Source: Avena insularis
Taxonomy: Eukaryota; Streptophyta; Magnoliopsida; Poales; Poaceae
Length of the DNA: 64,000 nucleotides
Assembly: GCA_023614405.1 (NCBI GenBank)
Contig: CM042694.1
Span: 131,569,711 to 131,633,710, forward strand
Direction: 5' to 3'
Position numbers and translations under genes: made by a program. The first letter of the stretch is position 1. Each line of letters opens with the position of its first letter. A model generated the notes under the pieces. It worked only from the letters and a program-made list of their open reading frames with translations, searched no databases and was not told the origin of the DNA. This document shows positions 25,523 through 37,178 of this stretch, in pieces.

Positions 25523-26418
25523 TTAAGCTAACTGTGATGCTAGAAAAACTAATACTGCATCCATATGGAAATAGAAGTTGGAGTATTTAATTCCAACAAT
25601 ACCAAATCAATATCAGAAGATTTATGACAATTCAGTGTTTTTTTGTCGAAATGTTTTCAATTATTTTTTTATAAAATCCTGGTCAAGTCTATACAGGTTT
25701 GATTTACGAAGGAGATCGCATCATCGGTTAAAGGAAGTCTAACCTAAACTCCTCCATAGGTCAGTCCCCCCCCTCCCCCCTCTCTCTCCTCTGATCGGCC
25801 TCGCCAGCGGTGTTTTTAGTAAACTAGACTAGGGTTTTGGACTTTTGGTAGCCGCCTTCTTTTTGGCATCCACATTAATGATGTCATGGTCTACAATAAG
25901 TGATCTTTTGCTTGTTCGACGAATTTGGTGTTGGAAGATAAAAAATAGGCATGGACATTCATATCTTGTTTTGCTCGATCGGTATTGAAGTTTTTCTCAT
26001 GATTATCGTGAGAAGGATTGTTCTTGCAAGTCCCGACTGCTACATCTCCGACCATGGTGATTCGTACTCTCGTCTCCACGACAACATCGATTAGGCTGTT
26101 TGTTTGCTTTTTCTAAAATACTGGTGTTGGTACGATTGCTGACGTTGGTTGATTACTTTAATGGCTATACACCTGCACGTGGTCTTGACACTGTGACTCA
26201 AATTAAAATTATAGAAGGACACTTGTTTATATTTACATGTTTATAGTTTGATATCTATGTTGTTTTTCTTCGGCTGTCTTCAAAAAACTACAAGATTATG
26301 TCACGGAAGATGAAAGAGTTTGAACAGCTCAAAAATTTGCTTGTTTCTTTTAGAGTTTATTTTATAATACTCGGAGACAACTTATATATCTCTACCACAT
26401 TAGATTCTTACTATGAAT
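25523..26418. other. Unassigned upstream sequence of CDP-DAG synthase
   Basis: Contains the distal promoter of the minus-strand gene plus AT-rich sequence up to the CACTA end. No gene or clear regulatory motif could be supported. Confidence 0.4.
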
Positions 26419-26974
26419 CACTAGTAGAAAAATGGCTATAGCAGTAATTTCTCTAACGGCGTGCAAAACTATTTACACGCCACCACTTTCAGACAAAATA
26501 GTGCTGGCACGCAAATAAATATGAACGCCACCAGCATAAGCTAGGGGTAGTGTTCAGTTAAAAGGAAACATCAACGTTAAGTGGGTCTGACGTGCGCACA
26601 CAGGATGAATCTTGTAGTGGCGTTTGAGATAAGTGAACGTCACGGATCTACAAATTACTAACGGCGTTTAGTTGTATCAAACGTCTCTATTATTTATAGC
26701 AGGAAAAGTATTTTTACACGATTGTGCAATTTTGAAATTAAAAACTAAAATATCTTTTAATAAACTAGAAGGGATTGTTTTGAAAGTTTAGTGGTGGCGT
26801 TTCACAACTTTTGAACGCCACCACAAAGTGGATTAGTTGTGGCGTCTTATATATTGGACACACCACCATGTAATTTTCACTTAACCCTAGTTGCTGTTTG
26901 TCTCCATTTTCCACATCCCCTTCTCCCCCAAAATCGAACTGCAGTTCCCGTCATGAGCGCCTCTAAAAGGGAAA
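26419..26974 (+). mobile_element. CACTA transposon terminal fragment
   Basis: Begins CACTAGTAGAAAAATGGC, the characteristic CACTA terminus. Subterminal copies of GAACGCCACC and related ACGCCACC/GTGGCGTT motifs in both orientations follow, as is usual for these ends. The fragment is cut off at 26975 by an LTR; no opposite end or transposase was found. Confidence 0.7.
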
Positions 26975-29188
26975 TGGATGTCGTCTAGAGGGGAGGTGAA
27001 TAGGCGTTTCAAAAATATTACGATTTAGGCTCTAATATATGCGGAATAAAACTAACGTTTAATTTATCAAGCCAAAATCTATAACCACTAGGTTCACTAA
27101 GTGCACCAACAACCTATGCTGAGCAAGACAAGCAACAAGATGATAGCAAGATATATAATACTTCAAGCACGATGACAATCACAATGTAAATTGCATAAGT
27201 AAAGATCGGTTGAGAGATAACCGATGGACGCGGAGACAATGATTTGTTATCCTGAAGTTCACTTTCATAGAAAATACGTCTCCGTTGGAGAGGTGCGATG
27301 GCGCAATGCTCTCTGAATGTCACAAATGGCTCACCTTGAGGTGTGGTAGCTCGATGCTCACCCAATGACACATAAGGCCTCACCTCAAGATGCGAAGGCA
27401 CGGAACTCACCGACGCCACAACAGCTCACCCTATTCTCCCACGATCTTGCCACAAAGGCCTACTCACGTTCCACTATGGGACACTTGAGGACGGTCACCG
27501 AACCCGTACAAGGCTTGGGACAATCTCTACAACTCAATTTAGGGGTTCTCAAGAAACGCCACAAAGGATCCACAATGCCACAACAGGCCACAAGCTTGAG
27601 AAATCTTCACAACTCAATTGGAGTCCTCAAGAACACATCACAACTCCACACAACTGTCTAGGGTTCCAAGAACCAAAGAGAAACAAGCCCAAGATCTTGA
27701 ACTCGCAGAATCTCCGAGGAGAACTCAAACCTATGAACCAAATGCAAGAGACAAGTCCTTCACTCTCAAATTCCACCAAAGCTACAAAAGCTATTGGGAG
27801 AATAGGGAGGAAGAACACAAGAGGAGAACACAAAACTCTCCAAGATCTAGATCCCAAGGATTCCTTCACAAAGAAGGGATTTGGTTTGGTGGGGGTTGTA
27901 CATCTAGATCTCCTCTCTCAAATCCTTAAAAAAGATGCAAGAATCGTAGGAGAGGGAAGGGGGGAAAGCTCTTCAAGTTCAACAATGAAGGAGAGAGAGA
28001 AAGCCAAAAACCAAGAAAAAGCTCATTGGCCACGAAGGGGAAGAGGATCCCCTTTTAAAGGGCTCCCCGATCTGCCTGTTATGCATAGAATTGTGCACGG
28101 CCGGTAGTACCGGTGGGGGAGCGGTACTACCGGTGGCACCCATCCAACGGTCACAAACAGCGGTACGAGAGAGAAAACATGAACCTGGCCGGTACTATCG
28201 GCAGAAGTTCTGGCCCAAGTTCCGACAAATACGACACTTCAACATAGAAGTGTTCTGAATCAAATTCGAGTATCGATGGTACTTGGATCGGAACTAGCGC
28301 CGGAAATATAGGGTCCCGAGGTCCTGACCGAAACTACTAGGGCCTAGTGGTAGTACCGCTCAAGGTATGTGGCCAGGTAGTGCTAGCCGGAAGTTCTAGT
28401 CCGGGCTGACCAAAACTTCTAACCGGTACTACCGGACCAGATTCCGGTGTTAATTTCGTCAAATAGAGCACTCTCAACAGAGAGTCACTGAGCTTGAATG
28501 GAACTACCACCGGACCTTGCGCCAGAACTATAGCCAGACCAGCCCCGCATAAAACTGCAGGCGGAACTACCGACGCTTGGCCGGTACTTCCGATCAAGGA
28601 AACTTCAGAACCAAAACTGCAATAATTTTCGCATCTGAACTCCAAATGAGATGAAACCAATTTTGTTGGGAGAAATATTGGGTATCACCAAGGGAGAGAA
28701 TACCATGAATATATACGTGAGATATCTCCCAAGGCATGGAGCCGGAAAATCTGCAAGATCAAAAACACAATAAGATAAGCAAGGGAAATCTGTTTTTGAT
28801 GAACTAGAGCTTGTTATGAAGATAACCACAAGCTCTAGATCCCCACATGGACAAGAACCAAACAAAAAGCAAGAAAGATGATGCTATGTATGCAAAGGTT
28901 TGAGATCTCTCCGAAAGATACGATCGAGTCACCCACTCGAGAGCCCCTCTTGATAGTACAACTATCTATCGTAAACTCGATTGTGATAGCCATCGTGCTT
29001 GAAGTATTATATCTTGCTATCACCTTGTTGATTGTCTTGCTTAGCATAAGTTGTTGATGCACTTAGTTGGACCTAATGGTTTTAGATATTGTGCTTTGAT
29101 AAATTAAATGTTAGTTTTATTCCACATTTATTAGAGCCTAGACCGTACTTATTTTAAAAGCCTATTCACCCCCTCTAGGCGACATCCA
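26975..29188 (+). mobile_element. Copia-like 5' LTR with long inverted terminal arms
   Basis: Starts TGGATGTCGTCTAGAGG and ends CCTCTAGGCGACATCCA, 13 bases before a TGGTATCAGAGCT primer-binding site. The first about 210 bp (26975-27185) and last about 210 bp (28981-29188) are inverted copies of one another with scattered differences and small indels. The middle repeats motifs such as GGTACTACCGG in both orientations. Short frames with no recognisable content cover the interior. Confidence 0.65.
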
Positions 29189-29201
29189 TTGTCCTTTCAA
29201 T

Positions 29202-29214
29202 TGGTATCAGAGCT
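29202..29214 (+). other. Primer-binding site of Copia-like element
   Basis: TGGTATCAGAGCT, matching the initiator tRNA-Met complement, downstream of the LTR end at 29188. Confidence 0.8.
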
Positions 29215-29255
29215 AGGTTTCTCGCTTCTTAATCTTCACCGCCTCGAGAGTAAAG

Positions 29256-30688
29256 ATGTCTCCTAGGGGTTTAGTGCACAGTGACACTTTTACATTTGAT
29301 GACACTAATTATGGTAGTTGGCGAATTCACATGCTTAGTCATTTTTGAGCCATTGACCCAATTATAGAGTGAATTCTAGATATAGGTTTCTCTCCTCCTA
29401 AGGATCCCCAAAATCTATCTTTAGAGGAGGAGACAAACTCTTAACTCAAAGCTCAAGCATCTAATGTGCTTGTCAATGTTGTGAGATTTGCGGCTCTTTC
29501 CACAATTATGCCTTTTAGGAATGCTCATGATATTTGGACCAAGCTTCAAGCAAAATATGGTGCGTCCAAGATTGATGAGGATGATTATGTTCCCTCCACC
29601 TCTGGCCGTGATGAGTTCTCATCTTCCTCCACTTTACCAACATGTGAGTTGTCTCAAGGTAATGATATGTTGAGTGGTGATAGAACTTGAAACGTGGATA
29701 GTGAGTTTTCCATTAATGATTCTTCATCTCTACCTCATTGCTATGTTTTATATTTGGGCATGAACACTTGAAGCACTATATGTGACTTGCATCCTAGTGT
29801 TGATTGTCCTTGCATATCATGTAGAAATGGATTGAATATATCTCATGATGATTTGCTAGCTTTGCCTTGTTGCCATGATAAATGTGCTTCTATTTCCACT
29901 AGTACTTGTGTTGCTAACAAAAAATGAAACAGTGCTAGGAGGAACTAGACACTTTTTTATATAGTAGAAGCGGGTCGACATGAGAATTCCTAAAATTCGT
30001 CCCCGATAGGGATCGAACTCCGGTCGATGGGATGCGCCAACTGCGACCCAACCACTAGGCTACTGCCCCGTTCTCCTTGTGTTGCTAACCATGTAGAGGA
30101 AATCGAAGAATGTGTGGGCCAAGGCAAGGTTGCGATTGGAGCTTCAAGTGTTCCCCCATCATCACCTTCTTGCAGTGTCCACTTATGCTTGATGGCTAAG
30201 GCTTCAAAGGTAACCTCTCCTTTGGATCCCAATGCACCTCCATGATGATGTGAATGTTGATTTAGATGAAGATCTTGATGATGTTGCTTGTTTAAAAAAT
30301 AAGGGAGAGATAGTCCTTCATTCTCTACATCCAAACAAAATTACTTGCTCTAAATTAATTAATATTAAATTTTGCTATTGAAAGTAAGCAACTTAATGAT
30401 GAGCATGAGGACACAATTAATAAAATGGGTAGTCTTGAGCGAGAACATGCTAATGACATTGCAAACTTAAATGAAGCTCTTTAACAGGAATAAACCACCA
30501 AGGAATCTATTAAGGAGACCTTTGCTCTGGAGCTATCTAGAGTAAAAGAATCTCATGATAGAGATCTTGAGGTGGCAAATGACCTCAAAATTAAAAATGA
30601 TAAGCTTCAAGTTTCTTATGCTAAACTCCTTGAGGATTTTGATCATCTCAACAACGGCTCTAGGGTCATCAAGGGTGAGCTCAACAAT
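29256..30688 (+). pseudogene. Copia-like gag remnant, split by a SINE
   Basis: Starts at an ATG 42 bases after the primer-binding site. The reading MSPRGLVHSDT, then NYGSWRIHMLSHF, matches the opening of plant Copia gag (UBN2-type), followed by a stop. Further blocks run to NAHDIWTKLQAKYGASK near 29570. After the SINE (29919-30075), broken frames give acidic and coiled-coil-like sequence (EREHANDIANLNEAL near 30436). In-frame stops and frameshifts are frequent. Integrase and RT are absent; the element is interrupted at 30689 by another LTR. Confidence 0.6.
29919..30075 (-). mobile_element. tRNA-derived SINE (Au-like)
   Basis: On the minus strand it starts GAGAACGGGGCAGTAGCC, carries a Pol III A box TAGCCTAGTGG (30052-30062) and B box GGAGTTCGATCC (30010-30021) about 30 bases apart, and ends in a T-rich run. 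A perfect 14-bp target duplication, CTTGTGTTGCTAAC, flanks it at 29905-29918 and 30076-30089. The internal promoter and T-rich end fit the Au SINE family of grasses; that name is from memory, not a search. Confidence 0.85.
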
Positions 30689-31454
30689 TGTAAAGCGCTA
30701 AATTATTTCAATGGACACCAAAATTGTTCCAGGTAAAATTACTGAAATTGGTTCTGCATGTGTCATTGAAATGTTACAGGGGGTTTTATGTGACTGTTTG
30801 TTAATTAAAGTAATTAACAAAATTCTGAATAAAATAAATAAAATAGTTTTATTAAATGAGAGTTGCATTAAATTTGGTGGAAATTTAATGCATTTTGAGT
30901 GGCATTTTGAGTGGGAAAAATGGAGGGGCAAATTTATGTGAGTGGAGCTTCCACCACATGAATGAGGAAGAGGTGGGGGCACTCTCCATGGGCACCGACC
31001 ATGGGGAGGGGCTACCACCTCTCCTATAAAAGGCCCCCCTCTCACTCCTTCTCACTCACACCTCCTCGTGAAGGATCTTGCTCCCCTCTAGAATTATTTC
31101 CCCATGGTCTCAGATTAGCAAGATACATGTTCCCGGTGGCATTTTGTCTGGAAGGAGTTGTTGCTTCCGCTGCATCGCTGGAGCAAGGAGGTGGAGGTTG
31201 TTCGATGGTCTGAACGTGTGTGTGATCACGGATGCGCTGCTGAGTTGTGGTGTTGGACTTCTTCTTGATCCTGAGATCGGCAAGCGTTCGACTACATCAT
31301 CCATGAGTTCAACCTCGTTACACTTTGTCAGTCTACAAGAGTATGTTCTCTATGGATGTATATCCACCCATAGTTTGTATCTAGTAGATAGATCTTGGTT
31401 CTTAGTAGTTCCCATCGTAGGAATTTTTTTGTTTTCTATGCTGCGTACCCAACA
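30689..31454 (+). mobile_element. Copia-type LTR (solo or partial)
   Basis: Ends TTTGTTTTCTATGCTGCGTA then CCCAACA, like the LTR end at 7844. A TATA-like CCTATAAAAGGC lies near 31023. A TG start at 30689 is plausible. No primer-binding site follows and flanks do not match (ACAAT versus CCGGG), so it may be a partial or recombined LTR. It separates the Copia-like remnant from the gypsy remnant. Confidence 0.5.
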
Positions 31455-31900
31455 CCGGGTTACCTGGAACACTCCCTATATCTATATCCATAGAGACAAC
31501 TTCTGACTCTGGACTGGCCAGGATAAAGATTGACTTGGATTTGGGTGATGGTTTGATGGACGGTTTCTCGAGGTGTTCAAGAGCTATGCCTGGAGGGATT
31601 GATTGCCAAGATGAACCTAGTTTGGATAAGACATCAGCTGCTTCATTTTCAGCTTGAGGTACATGGTGGAATTCGCATCCCTTAATATACCCACTGGTTT
31701 TCTGAACGTGAAATCTGTATGAGGCCATGTTTGCATCAAGTGCATCCCAATGACCCGAAACCTTCTATACTACTAGGTCCAAATCACCAAAGCATTGAAT
31801 CCGACGAATACCAATCTCCCTTGCTACCTTGAGCCCATGCACAAGTGCCTCATACTCGGCTACATTGTTTGATGCTAGAAAGTGAATCTGCAGCACATAC
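31455..31900 (-). pseudogene. Gypsy RNase H remnant
   Basis: Minus-strand translation gives ASNNVAEYEALVHGLKVARE upstream of 31800 and HHVPQAENEAADVLSKLGS near 31590-31650, typical of the RNase H end of Ty3/gypsy pol. It is truncated at 31454 by the Copia-type LTR, and most of the RT between it and 32128 is missing. Confidence 0.7.
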
Positions 31901-32127
31901 CTCAGTTGATCCTTTTTAGGTGAGGTGAGGACTATTCAGGCACCTAACCGGGTTTTCAATTTTGACCCGTCAAAATGCATTATCCAATAGTTCAAGTCAG
32001 GCAGGGGCGGCTCATATTGCATTTCAGGCCAATCAACGAAAAAGTCAGTCAGTGCCTGCGACTTGATAACATCTCTTATGTCCTATTGCGGTACATATGG
32101 TGCTAGCTCAATAGCCTATTTAGTGAC

Positions 32128-32649
32128 CTAGCCACTTGCATCTTTATTACCCATTATCTTTAATATTACGTAAACTAAATGCATGATGCGATAGCAATAA
32201 GCCCCATATGAGGCAATAAAGGCTATTTTTATTTGATCGACCGGGTTTAATGGTATCTGGTGGAAACCAGAATACGTGTCTACAAATGATAAGAGTTCAC
32301 AACCAGCGGCCGAATCAATAACTTGATCAATTCTAGGCAAAGGAAACGGGTTTTTTGGGAAAGCCTTGTTCAAATTTGTGTAGTCAATGGACATTCACCA
32401 CACCACAACAACATTCAGATCATCCTTCTTCTTTTCAACCAAAACTGGATTAGACAGCCAATCCAGATGCAACACTTCCATAGTAAACCCGACTACAAGT
32501 AGCCGAGCTATCTCATCACCGATAATTTTTCTCTTGTCCTTGATGAAGTGGCGTAGAGGTTGCTTCACCGACCTTGTATCAGGCCTGACATGCAGAGAGT
32601 GCTCAGCCGGCTCCCTCGGAACACCTTGCAGGTCATGTGTGGACCACAC
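32128..32649 (-). pseudogene. Gypsy reverse transcriptase remnant
   Basis: Two minus-strand segments in one frame, separated by a single stop at 32395. The upstream part contains NPVLVEKKKDD. The downstream part reads SIDYTNLNKAFPKNPFPLPR, then FVDTYSGFHQIPLNP, the first RT blocks of a Ty3/gypsy element. The sequence runs out after FIASYGAYCYRIM, so the catalytic DD block is missing. A non-functional copy. Confidence 0.85.
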
Positions 32650-32694
32650 AAAAATATTTTGATTTTCACGGAGGAAGATGATGAGCTCGCTTTC

Positions 32695-33330
32695 CTATTT
32701 GTCAGTCAGGCCTGCACCAATAGTGATAGTTCGCTCTGGGAACTGATCATCAATCTGAATCTTCTTTATCTCCTTGGTTGGTTGAAAAGATACACTTCCA
32801 TATGGGTTACTCGGCGCCGGCATATTCAGCTGAGCCGACTGAGCCAGTGCCACTACCTCCTGAATCCTCCTCTTCTCCTGTGCAATCACCAATGACTCGG
32901 CCAGATTTGATCTGGCCAAAGGACACTCCATGGAACACTTATAGTCTCCTACAACAGTGATGATCCCATTTGGCCTTGGTATCTTCATCTTCAAATACCT
33001 TATGTGTGTACTGGCCATGAACTTGGATATTGTTGGCCTTCCAAGTAGAGCATGGTAACAACTATCGAGGTCCACAACTTCAAACAACAAATTTGTTGTC
33101 CTACAATTATCTCTCGTGTCGAATAAAACATCTATTCGGACTTTTCCAATTGGTTCACACAACAAACCCATCACAATGCCATGGAAGGTGGTCTTAGTCG
33201 GCTGCAGCGTATTCTATGAGATATCCAATTTGTGCATCGTGTCCTTGTACAGTATATTGATAATGCTGCCATTGTCAATGAGCACCTTGGAGAACTTCAC
33301 ATTTATCTCTGGCCCGATAAAGGTCGGGTC
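32695..33330 (-). pseudogene. Gypsy aspartic protease remnant
   Basis: The frame contains FEVVDLDSCYHALLGRPTIS and ASTHIRYLKMKIPRPNG, conserved downstream of the gypsy protease. Upstream (33240-33300) a reading VLIDNGSIINIL corresponds to the active-site block, though the catalytic DG/DS pair is altered to DN. Broken by frameshifts on the gag side. Confidence 0.7.
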
Positions 33331-34163
33331 AAGCACCAAAGCATATGCCCTAGGACTCGACATGATCTTGGGGTGGTCCTTTATGCTCCAAGTGATTTCC
33401 TGGTCCGACTAGTACATATATTTCGGCACTACCGGCATAACCGCGTTCATCTCCATATGGCACCTCTACATGCTCTGTCTATCTGTTTCTTCTGTTGTGA
33501 AGACAACATAACTCTAGTGATGTTCTTTGTACTCGTTCCGGCCACCATAGCTGGGGTTTGTGTAGTCCCTTTGGTTCTTGTTTCCCACTTGATGCACAGT
33601 TTCCCTTCTTTCTTGGTTCTCATACCTCGGCGGTGGCAGAGGTAACATCAATTGCTGAGCATTTCCTCCTATGAGTTGTGGCGGATGAGGCGCCTGAGGT
33701 GGTCCCATCTCCACCTGACCAGTATGTTGCATCCATGCACATTGCCTCGTGTTGTGATTCGCCGGCTTAGCCGGATTGGGCGTGTGAAACCTGCACGGCT
33801 GATCCAACATCATCTCATATGTATACTTTGGCCTCTCCTATCACTGTTTCTTCTGCTCATTACTCCATTGCTCCTTGCCATCAGTCTTCTATGTCCACTG
33901 CTGGCCACTGCTCTTTTGTCATTGGCTGTTTCCAGCACTTGGCTGATCTTGGCTCACATCTGCCACTTGATTCGAACCATATCGATAATCCAGCCTCTCG
34001 CCTCTTATTTTTTCCCGGAAATCATTCCTTCGGGATGATCCAGTCCCGTCCCGGGAGTAATACTCCTCATTTGGCTCTGCCGACATAAGAAGGGGCTAGG
34101 TCAGATCACCCAATGCATATGAATATGCAATCTTGATTGTTTCGGCCAACATAGTTGGCATAT

Positions 34164-34171
34164 CTCTCTAT
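34164..34171. repeat. 8-bp target duplication of hAT, left copy
   Basis: CTCTCTAT, identical to 35186-35193. An 8-bp duplication is the hAT hallmark. Confidence 0.85.
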
Positions 34172-34702
34172 CAGTGGCGGAGCCAGGAATTGAGATGAGG
34201 GGGTCGAACTTATAAGGTTTTAAAAAAATTAGGCACAAAACAAAGTTTATACGATAGAAAAATAGCCCAAAACGATCCAGTTTTCCCAACTGATGAAGAA
34301 TATCAGCCAAAACATCAAATGACATAAAAACAACTTGGAAACTTAACATGGTCTCCTAGCACTTGGTTTTCAGCGAGTGACGATGGTGTCCATCAGTGCG
34401 CGATGGCCCACCGCTCGACATCGGTGCAAGCAGGCCATAGGTAGATGGCCACACGTAGACGGGATAATGAGAACTGGCTGAACAGGACGAGGCGTGACAG
34501 CGGGAGAGGAGGAACAACGCGGTGGTGGACTGTGATGGCGGGGAGGCGGGCAAGTGGGGAATTAAACAGATTGAGGGAGTTTTTTTAGTTCCCGTCTCTC
34601 GGCCGCTCAGGATAGCGATGCTCTTTTTTTTTGCCCAACTTTGACCGTTCCAGGCAGGTCGACATGAGTAGCACGAGGCACACGACCTGCAAGACAATAA
34701 TA

Positions 34703-34969
34703 CTCCCCCATTCACTAATATAGTACCTTCTAGCTTTTTTGAAAATGCATGTACCTAGATAGATTTTATTATTTAGGTTCATTTATTTTAGACTAAATCT
34801 AGTCTAGTTTAAAATATCTACTCTCTCCGATCCAAATTAGTTGACTTGGTTTTGTCTAGATTCGAATATATCTAGAAATAAGTCTAGATACATTCGAATC
34901 TAGACAAATCTAAGTCAACTAAATTGGGTCGGAGTGAGTAAAATATTTTACATTAGGGGACGGAGAGAG
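34703..34969. mobile_element. Outer Stowaway MITE, split by another
   Basis: Starts CTCCCCCATTCACTAATATA and, reverse-complemented at the right end, CTCTCTCCGTCCCCTAATGT, with TA at both sides (34701-34702, 34970-34971). The arms are similar but diverged. The element at 34821-34938 interrupts it. Confidence 0.6.
34821..34938. mobile_element. Inner Stowaway MITE
   Basis: A 118-bp element beginning CTCTCTCCGATCCAAATTAG and ending with its inverted partner CTCACTCCGACCCAATTTAG (reverse-complemented), flanked by TA (34819-34820, 34939-34940). The two halves are close to fully palindromic. Confidence 0.85.
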
Positions 34970-35185
34970 TAATAATTTGGGGAAAGGTGCACAACAAATA
35001 CTCATAGCCGTGGCATCGTATCTTTATATATCAAAGGAGGTTACCGATACGTTACAACTCACGTACATGTACATGGTTAGGTTTAGAGTGTAACACGGTC
35101 TAGTTAAATTAAATGCTAACACATATTCTATCATGAGGAGCCGGGTCCGTCGACCCGGCTCGTCCCCCTACTGGCTCCGCCCATG

Positions 35186-35193
35186 CTCTCTAT
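35186..35193. repeat. 8-bp target duplication of hAT, right copy
   Basis: CTCTCTAT, matching 34164-34171. Confidence 0.85.
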
Positions 35194-37146
35194 AGTATTT
35201 TCCACAACACACTTGCATGTCGACACCCTTGTGCAAACCATGCAATTGTCTATGACTCGATTATTCCTTCACATGAGTTACGCATGTTACACCACCGAGT
35301 CAAAAACTCTCGGCCAGTCTCATTCGGTTTTTGTTTACACATTGTCAGCTGCTGAGGTCGATTCAGTCTCTTGTAAGTACTAGAAAAGTTACTGACAAAC
35401 ACTTCCTTGAAATCCAACCAACAGTTTATACTTCCTATTGGTAGATTATTCAGCCAAACTCTACTGGTCCCTCCAACATCTGCTCTACTGGTCCCTCCAA
35501 CATCTGCGGGACATATCTTACTACCCATTTGAGGTTTCCCTGTGCGATGTGCACATCAGTGGCATAATCTATCAGCCAATCTTGCATCTTGGTACTGTCG
35601 TCATATGTTTTTGTCTCCCTCGCCAGCTGAAAGTTTGGCATAGGTGGCTCCCTCAAAATCTGAGGTCCAAAACATGATGGCCCCAAAATACCTTGTCCTT
35701 CCATCAATTCCGACATATAAATTATACGTAACTTCAACCTTGCATTATCCGGCTGCAAGTTCCTGTTTTCTAGCTGTGAACCCAATGCATTCCCTGTCAT
35801 CTGATGATCAAGCCTAGGAAACCCGACATTGGCCATGGCTGAATAACCATCATTGTATCTTTTCTGCGCCGGGTGAGCATGTTGCTATTGCATAGCTGGT
35901 CATGTACTTTGCTACTGATGAGGTGGGTTTTGCTGCTGCTGCTGCTGCACCCCTCCAGCTAAATGATGACCCTGATGGTTCAGATTATGTTGGACATCAT
36001 TGTCGCGCCCAACATTCCCCTGACTCGCATTGCCCTGACCAGGATTTCCCTAGCCACCATTTCCATGTCCGACACTTGCTTGCCCAACATTGCCCTGTAC
36101 TTCTTTGCCTTTCCCGGCCAAATTCGGGTCATATGGCACCATCTGCTTGTTCTTTCTACTGAAATTCACACTCCCCTCTCTCCTTGGACCTACTACGGGT
36201 GGTGATGCTGCCCTGACCGATTTTGCAGGAGCGCCCCCAACCGAATGAACGACGTGGGATCCACCTTCTCTCGCCGGGTTTGCCCTGAGCAGTTCCTCAT
36301 TCTACTGGTTTGCAATGCGCACTAGCTCATTGACTATGTCCTGCTGCCTCTGGCCGGGCCTTGCCGGATAAGGCAGATATCTCGGCTGCTGCCGCATCTG
36401 TGGCTTTGAGGTTCTTTGCTGAAGTAGTGTACTTCGGCATACCTATGGGTAGTGGGTTACCCGAAACTACAGACTTGGGTGCACACTCCCTATCTATCTC
36501 ATTGATGAGGTTCTTTCCCCTGTTATTTACACCATCTAAATGAGTTGGACTCGTGTTACTCCTATTGGCCTTACTATACTCACGCGGGGTGATGTTCAAC
36601 TCCTACTAAGCTATAGCAACTTGCTTAGCTCCCTCGAGGACCTTCTGCCGGGTCTCCTCCAGCTCAGCCTATGCCAGAGCCAAATCTATGATAGGAGCTA
36701 CATGAGTAGTCAACTTCTCTATGGCTTGCTGAAGGATATTCTCGGGCCTATCCAGCGGAGGGAACCTCGACCAAGCGGCTTTAGGAGTTGCCTCCCCTTC
36801 TTCGACTGGTTCTTTGCCGGTAGCATCTCCCGGCCCTGTCATCATCATCTCAGCGCAACTGGCGGGGTGATCGATATGCTGACCACGAGCCATGGGGAGA
36901 GGAGGATCCGCAACCACGATGACCCATTGCAGGAACCTGCAGGGAATGTCGACCGCCAAGTAGACCATGTGTGCACTGAAGCTGATGAACTTGTCATTGC
37001 GCGGGAAGGGGCGGTTACCGAAGTTACCCATGTTGTCGCTGACGAAGTCCAGCAAGCCGAATCACTAGACCAAACCGAAGACAATGCGCTCAGCAGTTGT
37101 GATGAAGTTTCCCGTCTGGATGAACACACCAGCTAGCACCACTGTT

Positions 37147-37165
37147 GGCCCCACAGTGGGAGCCA
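37147..37165 (-). other. Degenerate gypsy primer-binding site
   Basis: Minus-strand TGGCTCCCACTGTGGGGCC, close to the TGGCGCCCACCGTGGGGCC primer site seen in many plant gypsy elements. It lies 13 bases from the LTR edge at 37179. Confidence 0.55.
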
Positions 37166-37178
37166 ACTGACGTGGTGG

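Larger units (their letters stand above)
34172..35185. mobile_element. Non-autonomous hAT-type transposon
   Basis: About 1 kb, with ends CAGTGGCGGAGCCAG on the left and CATGGGCGGAGCCAG on the right (reverse-complemented): imperfect inverted repeats beginning CA. The flanking 8-bp duplication CTCTCTAT is perfect. No transposase is readable. A GC-richer segment (34370-34560) could be captured host sequence. It carries a nested pair of Stowaway elements and sits inside the gypsy gag remnant. Confidence 0.82.
33514..37130 (-). pseudogene. Gypsy gag remnant, interrupted by a hAT element
   Basis: Minus-strand frames at 36669-37055, 35250-35836 and 33514-33813 carry parts of a plant gypsy gag. One reads ARETKTYDDSTKMQDWLIDY, followed by WLNNLPIGSINCWLDFKEVF and REFLTRWCNMRNSCEGI, the usual retrotransposon gag domain. 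The 33514-33813 part has PCRFHTPNPAKPANHNTRQC, resembling the region before the protease. A 24-bp tandem repeat near 35459-35506 duplicates the residues EGPVEQML. The hAT at 34172-35185 splits it. Confidence 0.7.

Noticed and set aside
24933..25526. 197-codon Arg-rich plus-strand ORF
   Set aside because: Antisense shadow of exon 1 and promoter of the CDP-DAG synthase gene.
28081..28600. Repeated GGTACTACCGG-type motifs as a possible CRISPR-like or satellite array
   Set aside because: Spacing is irregular, both orientations occur and the context is an LTR in a plant genome; probably LTR-internal repeats.
30010..30062. tRNA gene on the minus strand
   Set aside because: A and B boxes are present, but no cloverleaf with an acceptor stem closes around them. 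The flanking 14-bp duplication and T-rich tail show a SINE.
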